Counted from the first letter of the stretch, positions 33,792-42,902 are shown. The stretch: 64,000 nucleotides of DNA from Zoogloea sp021286885 (GCF_041915215.1 NZ_JAYSBV010000006.1), one strand, 5' to 3'. Numbers and translations are program-made. The notes: generated by a model from the letters alone, not told the origin.

Positions 33792-34988
33792 TTAGAGCAT
33801 TTCCACGGCCATGGCCGTGGCTTCGCCGCCGCCGATGCACAGGCTGGCCACGCCCCGCTTGCCCCCCGTCTTGCGCAGGGCGCCGAGCAGGGTGACGAGG
33901 ATGCGGGCGCCGGACGCGCCTATCGGGTGGCCCAGGGCGCAGGCGCCGCCGTGGATGTTGACCCGGGCCGGATCGAGTTCCAGATCCTTCACCGCCGCCA
34001 TGGTGACCACGGCGAAGGCTTCGTTGATTTCCCACAGATCCACCTCACCGGCCTGCCAGCCCACCCGGGCCAGCAGCTTTTGCATGGCGCCCACCGGGGC
34101 GGTGGGAAAGAGGGCGGGTTCGTGGGCGTGGGTGGTGTGGCCCAGGATCTTGGCCAGGGGCTTGAGGCCCAGGCGCTCGGCGGTGGAGGCACGCATCATC
34201 ACCAGGGCAGCGCCCCCGTCGGAGATGGAGCTGGAGTTGGCCGGGGTGACGGTGCCATCCTTCTTGAAGGCCGGCTTGAGGCTGGGGATCTTCTCGATGT
34301 TGGCCTTGGGGGGCTGCTCGTCATCGCTGATGGTGACCTCGCCCTTGCGCCCGGCCACCACGACCGGTGCCACTTCCCAGCTGAAGGCGCCTTCACGGAT
34401 GGCGGCCTGGGCACGGGTGGTGGAGCGGATTGCCCAGGCGTCCTGCTCTTCCCGGGTGAAGCCGTAGCTGGCGGCGCAGTCTTCGGCAAAGGTGCCCATC
34501 AGACGGCCAGCGGTTTCCTTGCTGTAGCGGTCTTCGAGGCCGTCGAAGAACATGTGGTCCAGCATCTGGCCGTGGCCCAGGCGGTAGCCGCCCCGGGCCT
34601 TGGGGAGCAGGTAGGGGGCGTTGCTCATGGATTCCATGCCGCCGGCCACCATCACCTCGTTGGTGCCGGCGAGCAGCAGGTCATGGGCGAGCATGGTGGC
34701 TTTCATGCCGGAGCCGCACACCTTGCTGATGGTGGTGCAGCCGGCAGACAGGGGCATGCCGGCATTCAGCGCGGCCTGGCGGGCGGGGGCCTGGCCCAGG
34801 CCGGCGGGCAGCACGCAGCCCATCAGCACTTCCTGCACCTGTTCGGGGGCGAGGCCGGCCCGCTCCACGGCGGCACGGATGGCGACACCCCCCAGCTGGG
34901 GGGCGGTGAGGCTGGCGAAATCGCCCTGGAAGCCCCCCATGGGGGTGCGGGCGACGGAGACGATGACGACCGGATCGTTCTGGCTCAT
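33792..34988 (-). CDS. Acetyl-CoA C-acyltransferase (thiolase)
   Basis: This thiolase cleaves a 3-ketoacyl-CoA to acetyl-CoA and a shortened acyl-CoA, or runs in reverse. The 398-residue product has nucleophilic Cys91 in SKVCGSGMKA, the INEAF block, GGACALGHPIGASGAR and the C-terminal CIGGG with the second Cys. ATG 34988 begins MSQNDPVVIVSVARTP, the usual thiolase start; the frame is open upstream into the SDR gene. It lies between the SDR and dehydrogenase genes on the minus strand. Confidence 0.93.
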   Translation of the reverse strand: MSQNDPVVIVSVARTPMGGFQGDFASLTAPQLGGVAIRAAVERAGLAPEQVQEVLMGCVLPAGLGQAPARQAALNAGMPLSAGCTTISKVCGSGMKATMLAHDLLLAGTNEVMVAGGMESMSNAPYLLPKARGGYRLGHGQMLDHMFFDGLEDRYSKETAGRLMGTFAEDCAASYGFTREEQDAWAIRSTTRAQAAIREGAFSWEVAPVVVAGRKGEVTISDDEQPPKANIEKIPSLKPAFKKDGTVTPANSSSISDGGAALVMMRASTAERLGLKPLAKILGHTTHAHEPALFPTAPVGAMQKLLARVGWQAGEVDLWEINEAFAVVTMAAVKDLELDPARVNIHGGACALGHPIGASGARILVTLLGALRKTGGKRGVASLCIGGGEATAMAVEML

Positions 34989-35031
34989 GGATATGCTCGA
35001 TTCTGGATTTTGGGCGATGGGGCGGGGCGTC

Positions 35032-35796
35032 TTACTTGGCGGCCATGCGAATGGCGCCATCCAGGCGGATCACTTCGCCGTTCAGGTAGCAGTTGCCGAA
35101 GATGTGTTCGACCAGGGCCGCGTATTCGGCAGGTTTGCCCATGCGGGAGGGGAAGGGCACCATCTTGCCGAGGGATTCCTGCACCTCGGCGGGCATGCCC
35201 ATCAGCATCGGGGTTTCCATGATGCCCGGGGCGATGGTCATCACCCGGATGCCGGAGCGGCACAGCTCGCGGGCGATGGGCAGGGTCATGGCGACCACGC
35301 CGCCCTTGGACGCAGCATAGGCGGCCTGGCCCAGCTGGCCATCAAAGGCGGCCACCGAGGCGGTGCTGACGATCACGCCCCGCTCACCGTCGGCGGTGGG
35401 GGTGTTCTTGCTCATGATCTCGGCGGCGAGCCGGATCATGTTGAAGCTGCCCACCAGATTGATGTTGATGGTGCGGGCGAAGCTCTCCAGCCGATGGGCG
35501 CCTTCCCGGCCCACCACCTTTTCGGCGGGGGCGATGCCGGCACAGTTCACCAGCCCGAACAGGGGGCCCATTTCGGTGGCGGCGGCAAAGGCCTGGCGGG
35601 CGCTTTCTTCGTTGGTTACATCGGTGGCCACAAAGCGGGCAGCGGCGCCCAGCTCGGCGGCGACGGCCTCACCGGCTTCGGCGTTGACGTCAGCCAGCAC
35701 GACCTGGCCGCCCCGCGCCACGATCATCCGGGCGGTGGCCGCCCCGAGGCCGGAACCGCCACCCGTCACCACAAAAACCTTGTCCTTGATTTCCAT
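35032..35796 (-). CDS. SDR family oxidoreductase, 3-hydroxyacyl-CoA dehydrogenase type
   Basis: This short-chain dehydrogenase probably oxidises a 3-hydroxyacyl-CoA with NAD+. The 254-residue product has TGGGSGLG (12-19) for NAD binding, a catalytic Ser in VSTASVAAFD and the YAASK Tyr/Lys pair near 160. The LADVNAEAG segment after beta-2 carries the Asp that favours NAD. It resembles HSD17B10-type 2-methyl-3-hydroxybutyryl-CoA dehydrogenases. AAGGAG precedes ATG 35796. It is the first gene of the acyl-CoA operon. Confidence 0.88.
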   Translation of the reverse strand: MEIKDKVFVVTGGGSGLGAATARMIVARGGQVVLADVNAEAGEAVAAELGAAARFVATDVTNEESARQAFAAATEMGPLFGLVNCAGIAPAEKVVGREGAHRLESFARTININLVGSFNMIRLAAEIMSKNTPTADGERGVIVSTASVAAFDGQLGQAAYAASKGGVVAMTLPIARELCRSGIRVMTIAPGIMETPMLMGMPAEVQESLGKMVPFPSRMGKPAEYAALVEHIFGNCYLNGEVIRLDGAIRMAAK

Positions 35797-36005
35797 CCCG
35801 TTCTCCTTGTTGTAGGGGCCCTGCGGGCCCGCGCATTGGTGGAACACGCTTCCGCTATAGGAAGCGAAGTGCCCGGAGTCTAGGCAGTCCGGGGCGCCGC
35901 CTCCATGCCTAAAACGGTCAAAGTGGGTGATAGAATTTGCCACTCCCTGCCACTCCCGGGCGCCTTGCCCGGCTGCGCTGTTGCCCCCCGGCACGGGGCT
36001 TGTCT

Positions 36006-37121
36006 GTGTTGTCTGATCTGGAAGCGCCTGCCGTGCCCATCCCCGAGTCTGTTTCTGAATCTCCCGCCGAGCCTTCTGCTTCGACCCCTGCCGCCCAGGC
36101 CCTGCCAGCCCAGGATCGGGGCACCATTGCGATCAGTTTTGTGCGCGAGGCCCTGGAGGCGCCGGTGGCCCGGGGGCTGGATGGCGGGGCGCTGCTGGAG
36201 GCCGCCGGGATTTCGCCCGAGCTGCTGCTGGCCCCCCAGGCCCGGGTGTCGTCGGCCCATTACGGGCTGCTCTGGCATGGCATCGCCCAGGCCTTGGACG
36301 ATGAGTTTTTTGGCATGGACAGCCGACCCATGAAGGCGGGCAGCTTCACCCTGCTGTGTTACAGCGTGCTCCAGTGCGAAACCCTGGAGCGGGCCCTGCG
36401 CCGGGCGCTACGTTTCTTGCGGGTGGTGCTGGATGATCTGGAAGGCGTGCTGGAGCGGGAGGGGGACACCGCCCGGGTGGTGCTGCGCGAGCGCCTGGCC
36501 GAGCCCCGCCGGGCCTTTGCGTATGGCACCTTCCTGATCATCCTGCACGGGCTGGCATGCTGGCTGGTGGGGCGCCGGATTCCGGTGCGGGCGGCGCGCT
36601 TTCGCTGTGGCGAACCGGCTTACAGTGGGGAATGGCGGGTGCTGTTCTCGCCGGATCTGCAGTTTGCTGCGCCCCAGACCCTGTTCAGCTTTCCGGCGGA
36701 GTACCTGGACATGCCCTGCGTCCAGAACGAACGCAGCATGAAGGCCTTTTTGCGCGGGGCGCCGGCCAATTTTCTGGTCAAGTACCGCAACAGCGACGGC
36801 CTCACCGCCCGCATCCGGCGTCTGCTTAAGGATGTGGCCCCGGAGGCCTGGCCGGACTTTGAGACCCTGGCCCAGCAGCTCCACGCCTCGGCCTCCACCC
36901 TGCGCCGCCATTTGCAGGAAGAAGGGCAGTCTTACCAGAGCATCAAGGATGACTTGCGCCGGGATCTGGCCATCAGCCGGCTGTGCCATTCAGACCAATC
37001 GGTGCTGGAGATTGCCCACGCCCTGGGCTTTGCCGAGCCCAGCGCCTTCCATCGCGCCTTCAAGAAATGGACGGGGGCCAGCCCTGGCGAGTACCGGCGG
37101 GGTGCTGCAGCGGGCATGTAA
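36006..37121 (+). CDS. AraC family transcriptional regulator with N-terminal arabinose-binding-like domain
   Basis: This is a predicted regulator, divergent from the acyl-CoA operon and probably its controller. About residues 35-230 form the AraC-type N-terminal domain (ISFVREALEAPV at its start). The C-terminal HTH pair includes LAQQLHASASTLRRHLQEEG and VLEIAHALGFAEPSAFHRAFKKWTG (in two adjacent pieces). The start is uncertain: TTG 35937, GTG 36006 and GTG 36033 are in frame and the leader is a Pro/Ser-rich non-conserved stretch. GTG 36006 is used here. A perfect hairpin follows the stop. Confidence 0.8.
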   Translation: MLSDLEAPAVPIPESVSESPAEPSASTPAAQALPAQDRGTIAISFVREALEAPVARGLDGGALLEAAGISPELLLAPQARVSSAHYGLLWHGIAQALDDEFFGMDSRPMKAGSFTLLCYSVLQCETLERALRRALRFLRVVLDDLEGVLEREGDTARVVLRERLAEPRRAFAYGTFLIILHGLACWLVGRRIPVRAARFRCGEPAYSGEWRVLFSPDLQFAAPQTLFSFPAEYLDMPCVQNERSMKAFLRGAPANFLVKYRNSDGLTARIRRLLKDVAPEAWPDFETLAQQLHASASTLRRHLQEEGQSYQSIKDDLRRDLAISRLCHSDQSVLEIAHALGFAEPSAFHRAFKKWTGASPGEYRRGAAAGM

Positions 37122-37126
37122 ACGCA

Positions 37127-37150
37127 TCAGGGCAGCCGAAGCTGCCCTGA
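37127..37150. terminator. Hairpin after the AraC-type gene
   Basis: TCAGGGCAGC, CGAA loop, GCTGCCCTGA: a perfect 10-bp stem between convergent genes. There is no U-tract on either side, so termination may be partial or Rho-assisted. Confidence 0.6.
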
Positions 37151-37173
37151 GTGCTTGCCCTGCATGTGGGCGC

Positions 37174-38295
37174 TTAGCCGACGAAGCCCGACACCACCGC
37201 AGCCAGCCAGCCGGCCACCACCGCCCCGGCGGGGAGCAGCAGCTTGAGCTTGGTGGGGAAGGGGTAGCTTTCGACCCGTTCATGGAACACCTGGCCCACG
37301 GCGACGCTGAGGGCGACCGAGGCCAGCACCCACACGCCCTGGAGCACCGGATTGCCTTCAAACAGGTTGATCCCGATGGCGTTCATCACCAGGCAGAGGG
37401 GGAAGTGCACCAGGAACACCGAGTAGGAAATCTTGCTCAGGCGGCCAATGGCGGTGGGAATCGGCAGGGTGTGGAGGAAGCCTTCCAGACGCCCGAGGCC
37501 CAGCACCAGCATCACCACCAGCGCAATCGCCAGCCGGGGGCGGAATTGCACCACCAGTGCGGCAATTGTGAGCCCGGCCAGCACCAGCAGCCAGTCGTGG
37601 GCGTTTTGGCGGGTGGTGGCCCACCAGCCCAGGATCCCCAGCCCGAAGGAGCCGAAGAAGTAGAGGGCGGTGACGTCCAGCATGTCCTGACGGTTGAAGT
37701 AGAACAGCGACACGACCGTCATCAGCCCGACCAGGGCCACGCCCCCGTGCTGGAGCAGCCCCTGGCGGGCGCCCAGCCGACCCGGCAGCCACAGCAGCAG
37801 CACCGCCAGGGCAAAGAGCTGGAAGTCGATGGCCACATACCAGACCCCGGCGGAGAGGGCTTCGTAGCCCAGCAGATCGTGCAGCAAAAAGATGTGGGCG
37901 ACGATCTGGAGCGGGGTGGGCGTGTCGGAAATGGAATGGTGATCCATCCCCAGCCGGGCCAGGGCCGAGCACACAATGGCCAGCAGCAGGGCGGCAGAGT
38001 AGGGCGTGACCAGCCGGATGTAGCGCTGGCGCAGGATCTGGAGCGGCCCGCTGCTACCGGTGCCGGTGCCGCTGCCGTTCAGGAACTTGGCCCCAAACAG
38101 GAAGCCGGACACCACCAGAAAGACCTGCACGGCCATCCGGCCATACACGTCGAAGAAGTTGATGCTTTCGGGAAAGAAGGGACGCAGTTCATCCGTCAGG
38201 GGCCCGTAGAAGCACAGGTGGTGGATGACAATGGTCAGACAGGCGAAGGCCTTGAGGGCGTCCACCAGGGGCAGGCGTTGCATTTCCTTGCGCAT
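37174..38295 (-). CDS. Acyltransferase 3 family membrane protein
   Basis: The 373-residue product is a polytopic inner-membrane O-acyltransferase, a family that modifies exopolysaccharides, LPS, Nod factors or other glycans. It begins LPLVDALKAFACLTIVIHH with the conserved His pair near residues 25-26. R-x-x-R appears as LRQRYIRL near 88-95, and about ten hydrophobic helices follow. The target is unknown. It is a single gene; a perfect TATAAT lies about 180 bp upstream on its strand. Confidence 0.83.
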   Translation of the reverse strand: MRKEMQRLPLVDALKAFACLTIVIHHLCFYGPLTDELRPFFPESINFFDVYGRMAVQVFLVVSGFLFGAKFLNGSGTGTGSSGPLQILRQRYIRLVTPYSAALLLAIVCSALARLGMDHHSISDTPTPLQIVAHIFLLHDLLGYEALSAGVWYVAIDFQLFALAVLLLWLPGRLGARQGLLQHGGVALVGLMTVVSLFYFNRQDMLDVTALYFFGSFGLGILGWWATTRQNAHDWLLVLAGLTIAALVVQFRPRLAIALVVMLVLGLGRLEGFLHTLPIPTAIGRLSKISYSVFLVHFPLCLVMNAIGINLFEGNPVLQGVWVLASVALSVAVGQVFHERVESYPFPTKLKLLLPAGAVVAGWLAAVVSGFVG

Positions 38296-38624
38296 GGCGC
38301 GTTCGGTCTCCGAAAAACGGACTCAAAACACGACCGCAGCCCGGCCAGAGGGGCGGGCGTCAGGGGATGGGATGGATGCCTGGAGGCGCTGGCGATGCAG
38401 CAGAAGTGATCAGACCAATCCGAGCGTCATCTTGCGTGGGGGGGCGATGACGGGGTGCTTGAGTACCAAGGCCGCGATTATATAAGCCTCGGCTGATGAC
38501 GGGGGCGGCAATTGCCCTTTTGGGGGAAGTTTTTTGGTGCGCCGCACAAGCTGCCGGGCAGTCTGTGCGGATTTGATCACGGGATCAGCCCGCACCTGGG
38601 GCAGGTGCGGGCCAGCCTGGCTGA
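38296..38624. other. Intergenic region between the acyltransferase and YceI genes
   Basis: No gene is supported in this 329-bp gap. On the minus strand a perfect TATAAT (38477-38482) is a candidate -10 for the acyltransferase, without a good -35. At 38588-38612 GCCCGCACCTG and CAGGTGCGGGC form a perfect 11-bp stem with a GGG loop just after the YceI stop, probably its terminator although no U-tract follows. Confidence 0.5.
38588..38612 (-). terminator. Hairpin after the YceI/cytochrome b561 gene set
   Basis: A perfect 11-bp GC-rich stem with a three-base loop lies 12 bp after the stop codon of the YceI gene. The U-tract is missing, so the call rests on position and stem strength. Confidence 0.6.
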
Positions 38625-39194
38625 TCAGGGCTTGTAGGCTTCGACGGCGATGCTCAGGGTCACGTCGTCGCCCACGTAGGGGGCGTACTTGCCGGCGTTG
38701 AACTCGCTGCGCTTGATGGTGGCAGTGGCGTTGGCGCCGCAGGCGTCCTTCTTCAGCATCGGGTGGGGCATGCAGTGGAAGGAGCTCACCTTCAGGGTGA
38801 CGGGCTTGGTCACGCCCTTCACGGTCAGGTTGCCTTCCACGGCCACCAGCTTGTCGCCTTCAAACTTGAGGCTGCTGGACTTGTAGGTGATGGTGGGGTA
38901 CTTGGCGGTGTCGAAGAAGTCTTCGCCCTGAATGTGCTGGTTGAACAGGGGGTAGCCGGTGTTCACCGAGGTGGCGTCGATGCTCACGTCCACCGAGCCG
39001 GTCTTGGCGACCTTGTCGATCACGATGGTGCCGCTGGTCTTGTCGAAGCGGGAGATCTGGGTGGAGTAGCCGAAGTGGCTGTACTCGAAGCGCGGGTAGG
39101 TGTGGGTGCCTTCGATGGTGTAGGTCTCGGGGGCGGCAAAGGCGGCGGACGAGAGGGTGGCGGCGACGGCGGCCAGGGCGATCAGCTTGCGCAT
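38625..39194 (-). CDS. YceI family periplasmic protein
   Basis: YceI proteins are lipocalin-like barrels that bind polyisoprenoids in the periplasm. The 189-residue product has a signal peptide (LIALAAVAATLSSAAFA, cleavage near 20) and the family blocks GTHTYPRFEYSHFGYS near 29-44 and LTVKGVTKPVTLKV near 123-136. Two Cys (CMPHPMLKKDAC) could form a disulfide. It is the third gene of a set with a second YceI and a cytochrome b561, matching the yceI-yceJ pairing of E. coli. Confidence 0.9.
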   Translation of the reverse strand: MRKLIALAAVAATLSSAAFAAPETYTIEGTHTYPRFEYSHFGYSTQISRFDKTSGTIVIDKVAKTGSVDVSIDATSVNTGYPLFNQHIQGEDFFDTAKYPTITYKSSSLKFEGDKLVAVEGNLTVKGVTKPVTLKVSSFHCMPHPMLKKDACGANATATIKRSEFNAGKYAPYVGDDVTLSIAVEAYKP

Positions 39195-39245
39195 GGTGTG
39201 ATTCTCCGTTGGGGGGTTGATAAATCCGGGGGCCGGATCGGGGGC

Positions 39246-39809
39246 TTACTTGCGGGCGGCGCTGGTGGCCACCACGTGGAATTTGATGTCGATCTCGTTG
39301 GCGACCGCAGACACGTCGGCCCAGGGGCCTTCACCGATGGCGTAGTCCATGCGCTTGAACACGAAGCCGCCATCAAACACGGCCTCGCTGCCGTTCTGGG
39401 TGACGGTGAAGGGGGCCGTCACGTCCCGGGTCTGGCCCTTGATGGTCAGCTTGCCCTGGGCTTCGTAGCGGTTGCCCCCCAGGGCCTTGACCCCGGTGGA
39501 AACAAAGCGGGCGGTGGGGTAGGCCTTCACGTTGAACCATTGCTTGCCCACCACTTCGTCGTTGGCGTCCTTGGAGCCGGCATCGATGCTGGCCAGGTCG
39601 ATTTCAAGGGTGGTGCTGGCGGCGGTGGGCTTGGCCGGATCAAAGCTGATCTGGGCGTTGAATTTCTTGAAGCTGCCCGGCACCGGCACGCCCATCTGGC
39701 GGGAGCTGAAGTTCAGGCTGCTCTTGGCGGGCTGAACCTGGTTGAACTCGGCGGCCTGGGCGGTGCCGGCCAGCAACAGGGCGAGGGTGAGGGCGAGGGG
39801 CTTGTTCAT
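39246..39809 (-). CDS. YceI family periplasmic protein
   Basis: This is a second YceI-type barrel, 187 residues, with a signal peptide (LALTLALLLAGTAQA, cleavage near 19) and the core SSLNFSSRQMGVPVPGSF and LTIKGQTRDVTAPF. It is diverged from its neighbour at 38625, with which it forms a tandem pair 51 bp apart. ATG 39809 is used; GAGAGAA precedes it and upstream in-frame sequence is not conserved. The cytochrome b561 gene is 43 bp upstream. Confidence 0.9.
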   Translation of the reverse strand: MNKPLALTLALLLAGTAQAAEFNQVQPAKSSLNFSSRQMGVPVPGSFKKFNAQISFDPAKPTAASTTLEIDLASIDAGSKDANDEVVGKQWFNVKAYPTARFVSTGVKALGGNRYEAQGKLTIKGQTRDVTAPFTVTQNGSEAVFDGGFVFKRMDYAIGEGPWADVSAVANEIDIKFHVVATSAARK

Positions 39810-39852
39810 GGTGTTCTCTCCGGGGGCGGTGTGCGGTGTGTTGGGGGCGTGT

Positions 39853-40392
39853 TCAGTGGCCAAAGGGCAGCATCCGGCGCAGGGTGCCATCCCGGTCGAT
39901 CAGGGTGTGCTTGAGGGCGCCGGCCACGTGCAGGCCCACCAAACCGAGTAGTGCGAAGTTGAGAGCCTCATGGGCTTCCTTGAGCAGATCTCCCAGTTCG
40001 GGGTTCTTGGCGATCAGGTCGGGCAGCGGCAGCACGCCGAAATACACCACCTGGAAACCCTTGGCCGAACTCATCAGCCAGCCGGACAGGGGCACCGCAA
40101 ACATCAGCACGTAGAGCAGCACGTGGGTGAGTTCGGCAATCCGGTGCTGCCAGGCCGGGGCGGGCAGGGCGGCCGGCGGGCGGTGGGTGATGCGCCACAG
40201 CAGACGCGGCACGAACAGCAGCAGCACGGTGATGCCGATCCACTTGTGGTAGGAGTAGAGCTTCAGCTTGTTGGGCGATAGGGGCAGGTCGTGCATGTAA
40301 ACGCCCAGGGGAAAGGCGGCCAGGATCAGCAGCGCAATGATCCAGTGGGCCGCAATGGCCGGGCCCGAGTAGCGGGGGGAGGAGGTGTTCAT
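39853..40392 (-). CDS. Cytochrome b561 family protein
   Basis: This is a small di-heme inner-membrane cytochrome that may oxidise quinol or reduce superoxide. The 179-residue product has four hydrophobic helices with His ligands in IAAHWIIA near 16, YSYHKWIG near 49, LTHVLLY near 93 and GLHVAGA near 156, as in CybB/YceJ. It starts 1 bp after the dioxygenase gene stop and precedes two yceI genes, an arrangement seen widely in proteobacteria. Confidence 0.9.
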   Translation of the reverse strand: MNTSSPRYSGPAIAAHWIIALLILAAFPLGVYMHDLPLSPNKLKLYSYHKWIGITVLLLFVPRLLWRITHRPPAALPAPAWQHRIAELTHVLLYVLMFAVPLSGWLMSSAKGFQVVYFGVLPLPDLIAKNPELGDLLKEAHEALNFALLGLVGLHVAGALKHTLIDRDGTLRRMLPFGH

Positions 40393-40393
40393 C

Positions 40394-41212
40394 TCAGTGT
40401 TCCTTGACGGCAGTGAAGGGGCGCGGGCTGTGGTCCTGCCACAGGTAGGCATCCATGGCCAGACCGGCGTAGGTGTATTCCGGTTCCAGGCGCAGGGGCA
40501 ATTCTCCATGCTCGGCGGCGCCCAGGGCAGAAAACAGCGGCAGCAGATGATCTTCGCTCGGATGGGCGCCCACCCCCAGGGGGGTGAGTCGGCGGTAATC
40601 CTGCAAGCGCGGGCGATCATCCTCGGCCAGGGCGGCGCCCACCCAATCGGCAAACTGGCGGGCCTGGGGCAGGGCCGGGCCGCCTTCCCAGTTGAGCCAG
40701 CCAAAGTTGTGGGTGACAGCCCCCGAGGCGAGGATCAGCACGCCTTCATCCCGCAGGGGGCGCAGGGCCACGCCCAGGCGCCGGTGCCAGTCCGGCCCCG
40801 CGTAGGGCTGGATGGAGAGCTGGGCCACCGGGATGTCGGCTTCCGGGTACATTTGGCTCAGGGGAATCCAGGCGCCGTGGTCCAGGCCCTGATTTTGGGT
40901 GATGGCGATGGGCAGGCTGGCGGCCTCCATCAGCGCCACCACCCGTTCGGCCAGGGCCGGTGCCCCCGGCGCCGGGTACTGGCGGGCGTACAGATCCGGC
41001 GGAAAGCCGCCAAAGTCGTGGATGGTTTCGGGTTGGGGGGCGCTGCTCACCTGGGGCCCACGGGTCGTCCAGTGGGCCGACACCACCAGAATCGCCCGGG
41101 GGCGGGGCAGTTCGGCGCCCAGGCGCTTCCACAGTTCCAGGGTCGCGCCAGGCTGGCGCACCACATCCGGCGCACCGTGGGAAACAAACAAAACAGGTTG
41201 GCGAGCGTTCAT
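40394..41212 (-). CDS. LigB-type extradiol dioxygenase family protein (DODA-like)
   Basis: The 272-residue product belongs to the class III extradiol dioxygenase family that includes plant and E. coli (YgiD) 4,5-DOPA dioxygenases. Metal-ligand His residues are visible in LFVSHGAP near 12, VVSAHW near 47, the IHDFGGFP block near 64 and SGAVTHNF near 168. The natural substrate is unknown. It is divergent from the LysR gene at 41338 and is the first gene of the set with cytochrome b561 and YceI. Confidence 0.88.
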   Translation of the reverse strand: MNARQPVLFVSHGAPDVVRQPGATLELWKRLGAELPRPRAILVVSAHWTTRGPQVSSAPQPETIHDFGGFPPDLYARQYPAPGAPALAERVVALMEAASLPIAITQNQGLDHGAWIPLSQMYPEADIPVAQLSIQPYAGPDWHRRLGVALRPLRDEGVLILASGAVTHNFGWLNWEGGPALPQARQFADWVGAALAEDDRPRLQDYRRLTPLGVGAHPSEDHLLPLFSALGAAEHGELPLRLEPEYTYAGLAMDAYLWQDHSPRPFTAVKEH

Positions 41213-41337
41213 GGGGCCCTCCCGGGGCAGTCTTTTCAGCAGAGGCAGCGTGCGCTGCGGGATGGGCGTACTTTAGGCTGTTGATTGGGCCTGAAATAGT
41301 ATTTAATCAGGAAATCTTTGTTGCTGTTTTTGAAACA

Positions 41338-42276
41338 ATGGACCGACTCCATGCAATGAATGTGTTCCTGCGGGTGGCCGAAGCGGGCAGTTTTGCGGCG
41401 GCGGCCAAGCATCTGGATCTGGCCCGCTCCATGGTGACCCGCACCGTGGCCGGGTTGGAGGCCCATCTGGGCACCAAGCTGATTGCACGCAGCACCCGCA
41501 GCCTGCGCCTCACTTCCGAAGGGGCCGTGTATCTGGAGCGCTGCCGGGATATCCTGAGTCTGGTGGAGGCCGCCGAAGGGGATCTGGCCGGCAACCAGTT
41601 CCAGTTGCGGGGCCTGATCCGGGTGGGGGTGCCTCTCAGCTTTGGCGTACGCCATGTAGCGCCCCTGGTCGGGGAGTTCCTGGCCAGCCATCCGGGGCTG
41701 GATCTGGATCTGGATTTTGATGACCGGCGGGTGAACCTGATCGAAACCGGCCTCGACATGGCGATCCGCATCACCAGCCAGCTGGACCCGACCCAGGTGG
41801 CCCGGCGCATCGGGCGGGCCCGTTTCCTGACCCTGGCTTCACCCGATTACCTCGCCCGCCACGGGCGCCCACGCCATCCGGCTGAGCTGGCCCAGCATGA
41901 ATGCCTGGACTACACCGGCTCCAGCCGGCCCTGGGCCTACTGGGTGGATGGGGAATGGCGCCAGGTGCCCGTGCGGGGCCGGTTGCGGGCCAATAATGGC
42001 GATGCGCTGCTGGATGCCGCCGTGCGTGGTTTAGGCATCTGCGCCCAACCCAGCTTCATCGCGGCCCCGGCCCTGCGCAGCGGCGCGCTGGAGGTGGTGC
42101 TCCCCGAATACCCAACCCCTGAGCTGGGCATTCATGCGGTGTTCCCGGGGAACCGCCACCTGTCGGCCCGGGTCAGGGCCTTTACCGACTATCTGGCGGC
42201 CCGGATGGGGGATACGCCTTCTTGGGAGCTGAATCTTCCCCCGCAGACCCTGGCGGGAAAACCGTTCAGCGCCTAA
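41338..42276 (+). CDS. LysR family transcriptional regulator
   Basis: The 312-residue product has an N-terminal HTH (AMNVFLRVAEAGSFAAAAKH and LARSMVTRTVAGLEAHLG) and a LysR substrate-binding domain of the DsdC/AaeR-like group (RLRANNGDALLDAAVRGLGI near 225-244). The start is ATG 41338. The long upstream open frame overlaps the divergent dioxygenase gene and is not part of it. By position it probably regulates the dioxygenase-cytochrome-YceI set. The 125-bp spacer between the two genes would hold the operator. Confidence 0.88.
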   Translation: MDRLHAMNVFLRVAEAGSFAAAAKHLDLARSMVTRTVAGLEAHLGTKLIARSTRSLRLTSEGAVYLERCRDILSLVEAAEGDLAGNQFQLRGLIRVGVPLSFGVRHVAPLVGEFLASHPGLDLDLDFDDRRVNLIETGLDMAIRITSQLDPTQVARRIGRARFLTLASPDYLARHGRPRHPAELAQHECLDYTGSSRPWAYWVDGEWRQVPVRGRLRANNGDALLDAAVRGLGICAQPSFIAAPALRSGALEVVLPEYPTPELGIHAVFPGNRHLSARVRAFTDYLAARMGDTPSWELNLPPQTLAGKPFSA

Positions 42277-42382
42277 TATGCGCGGGCCGACCCCGGGTCG
42301 GCAGTCATAACAAAATCATATTCGGGAGCAGGGTTTTTCCTGTGCCCGCCCAACTTTGCAGATTACAACCAGGAGTGCCTCC

Positions 42383-42886
42383 ATGAGCCAAACCGTTACC
42401 CTCGGTGGAAACCCCGTTCAAGTCGAAGGTCAGCTGCCCCAGGCCGGTCAGACCGCCCCCGCCTTCAGCCTCGTGGCCAAGAATCTGGCTGACACCCCCC
42501 TGTCCGCCTACGCGGGCAAGCGCAAGGTGCTTAACATCTTCCCGAGCGTGGACACCCCCACCTGCGCCACCTCGGTGCGCACCTTCAACCAGTCTGCCAG
42601 CAGCCTGAACAACACCGTGGTGCTGTGCATCTCCGCCGACCTGCCCTTCGCCCAGGCCCGCTTCTGCGGCGCCGAAGGCCTGAACAACGTGGAAACCCTG
42701 TCCACCCTGCGGGGCGGCAACTTCCTGGCTGACTACGGCGTTGCCATCGCCAGCGGCCCCCTGACCGGCCTCGCCGCCCGTGCCGTGGTGGTGCTGGACG
42801 AGAACGACACGGTGCTCCACGCCGAGCTGGTTGCCGAGATCAAGAACGAGCCGAACTACGCCGCCGCCCTGGCTGTGCTGGCCTGA
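42383..42886 (+). CDS. tpx: Thiol peroxidase
   Basis: Tpx is a periplasm- or cytoplasm-located atypical 2-Cys peroxiredoxin that reduces hydroperoxides with thioredoxin. The 167-residue product has peroxidatic Cys61 in DTPTCATSV and resolving Cys95 in ARFCGAEG, the same positions as in E. coli Tpx. AGGAG lies nine bases before ATG 42383. A truncated haemoglobin gene follows after 16 bp and may be co-transcribed. Confidence 0.96.
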   Translation: MSQTVTLGGNPVQVEGQLPQAGQTAPAFSLVAKNLADTPLSAYAGKRKVLNIFPSVDTPTCATSVRTFNQSASSLNNTVVLCISADLPFAQARFCGAEGLNNVETLSTLRGGNFLADYGVAIASGPLTGLAARAVVVLDENDTVLHAELVAEIKNEPNYAAALAVLA

Positions 42887-42902
42887 TACCAGGTTTGACG
42901 CC

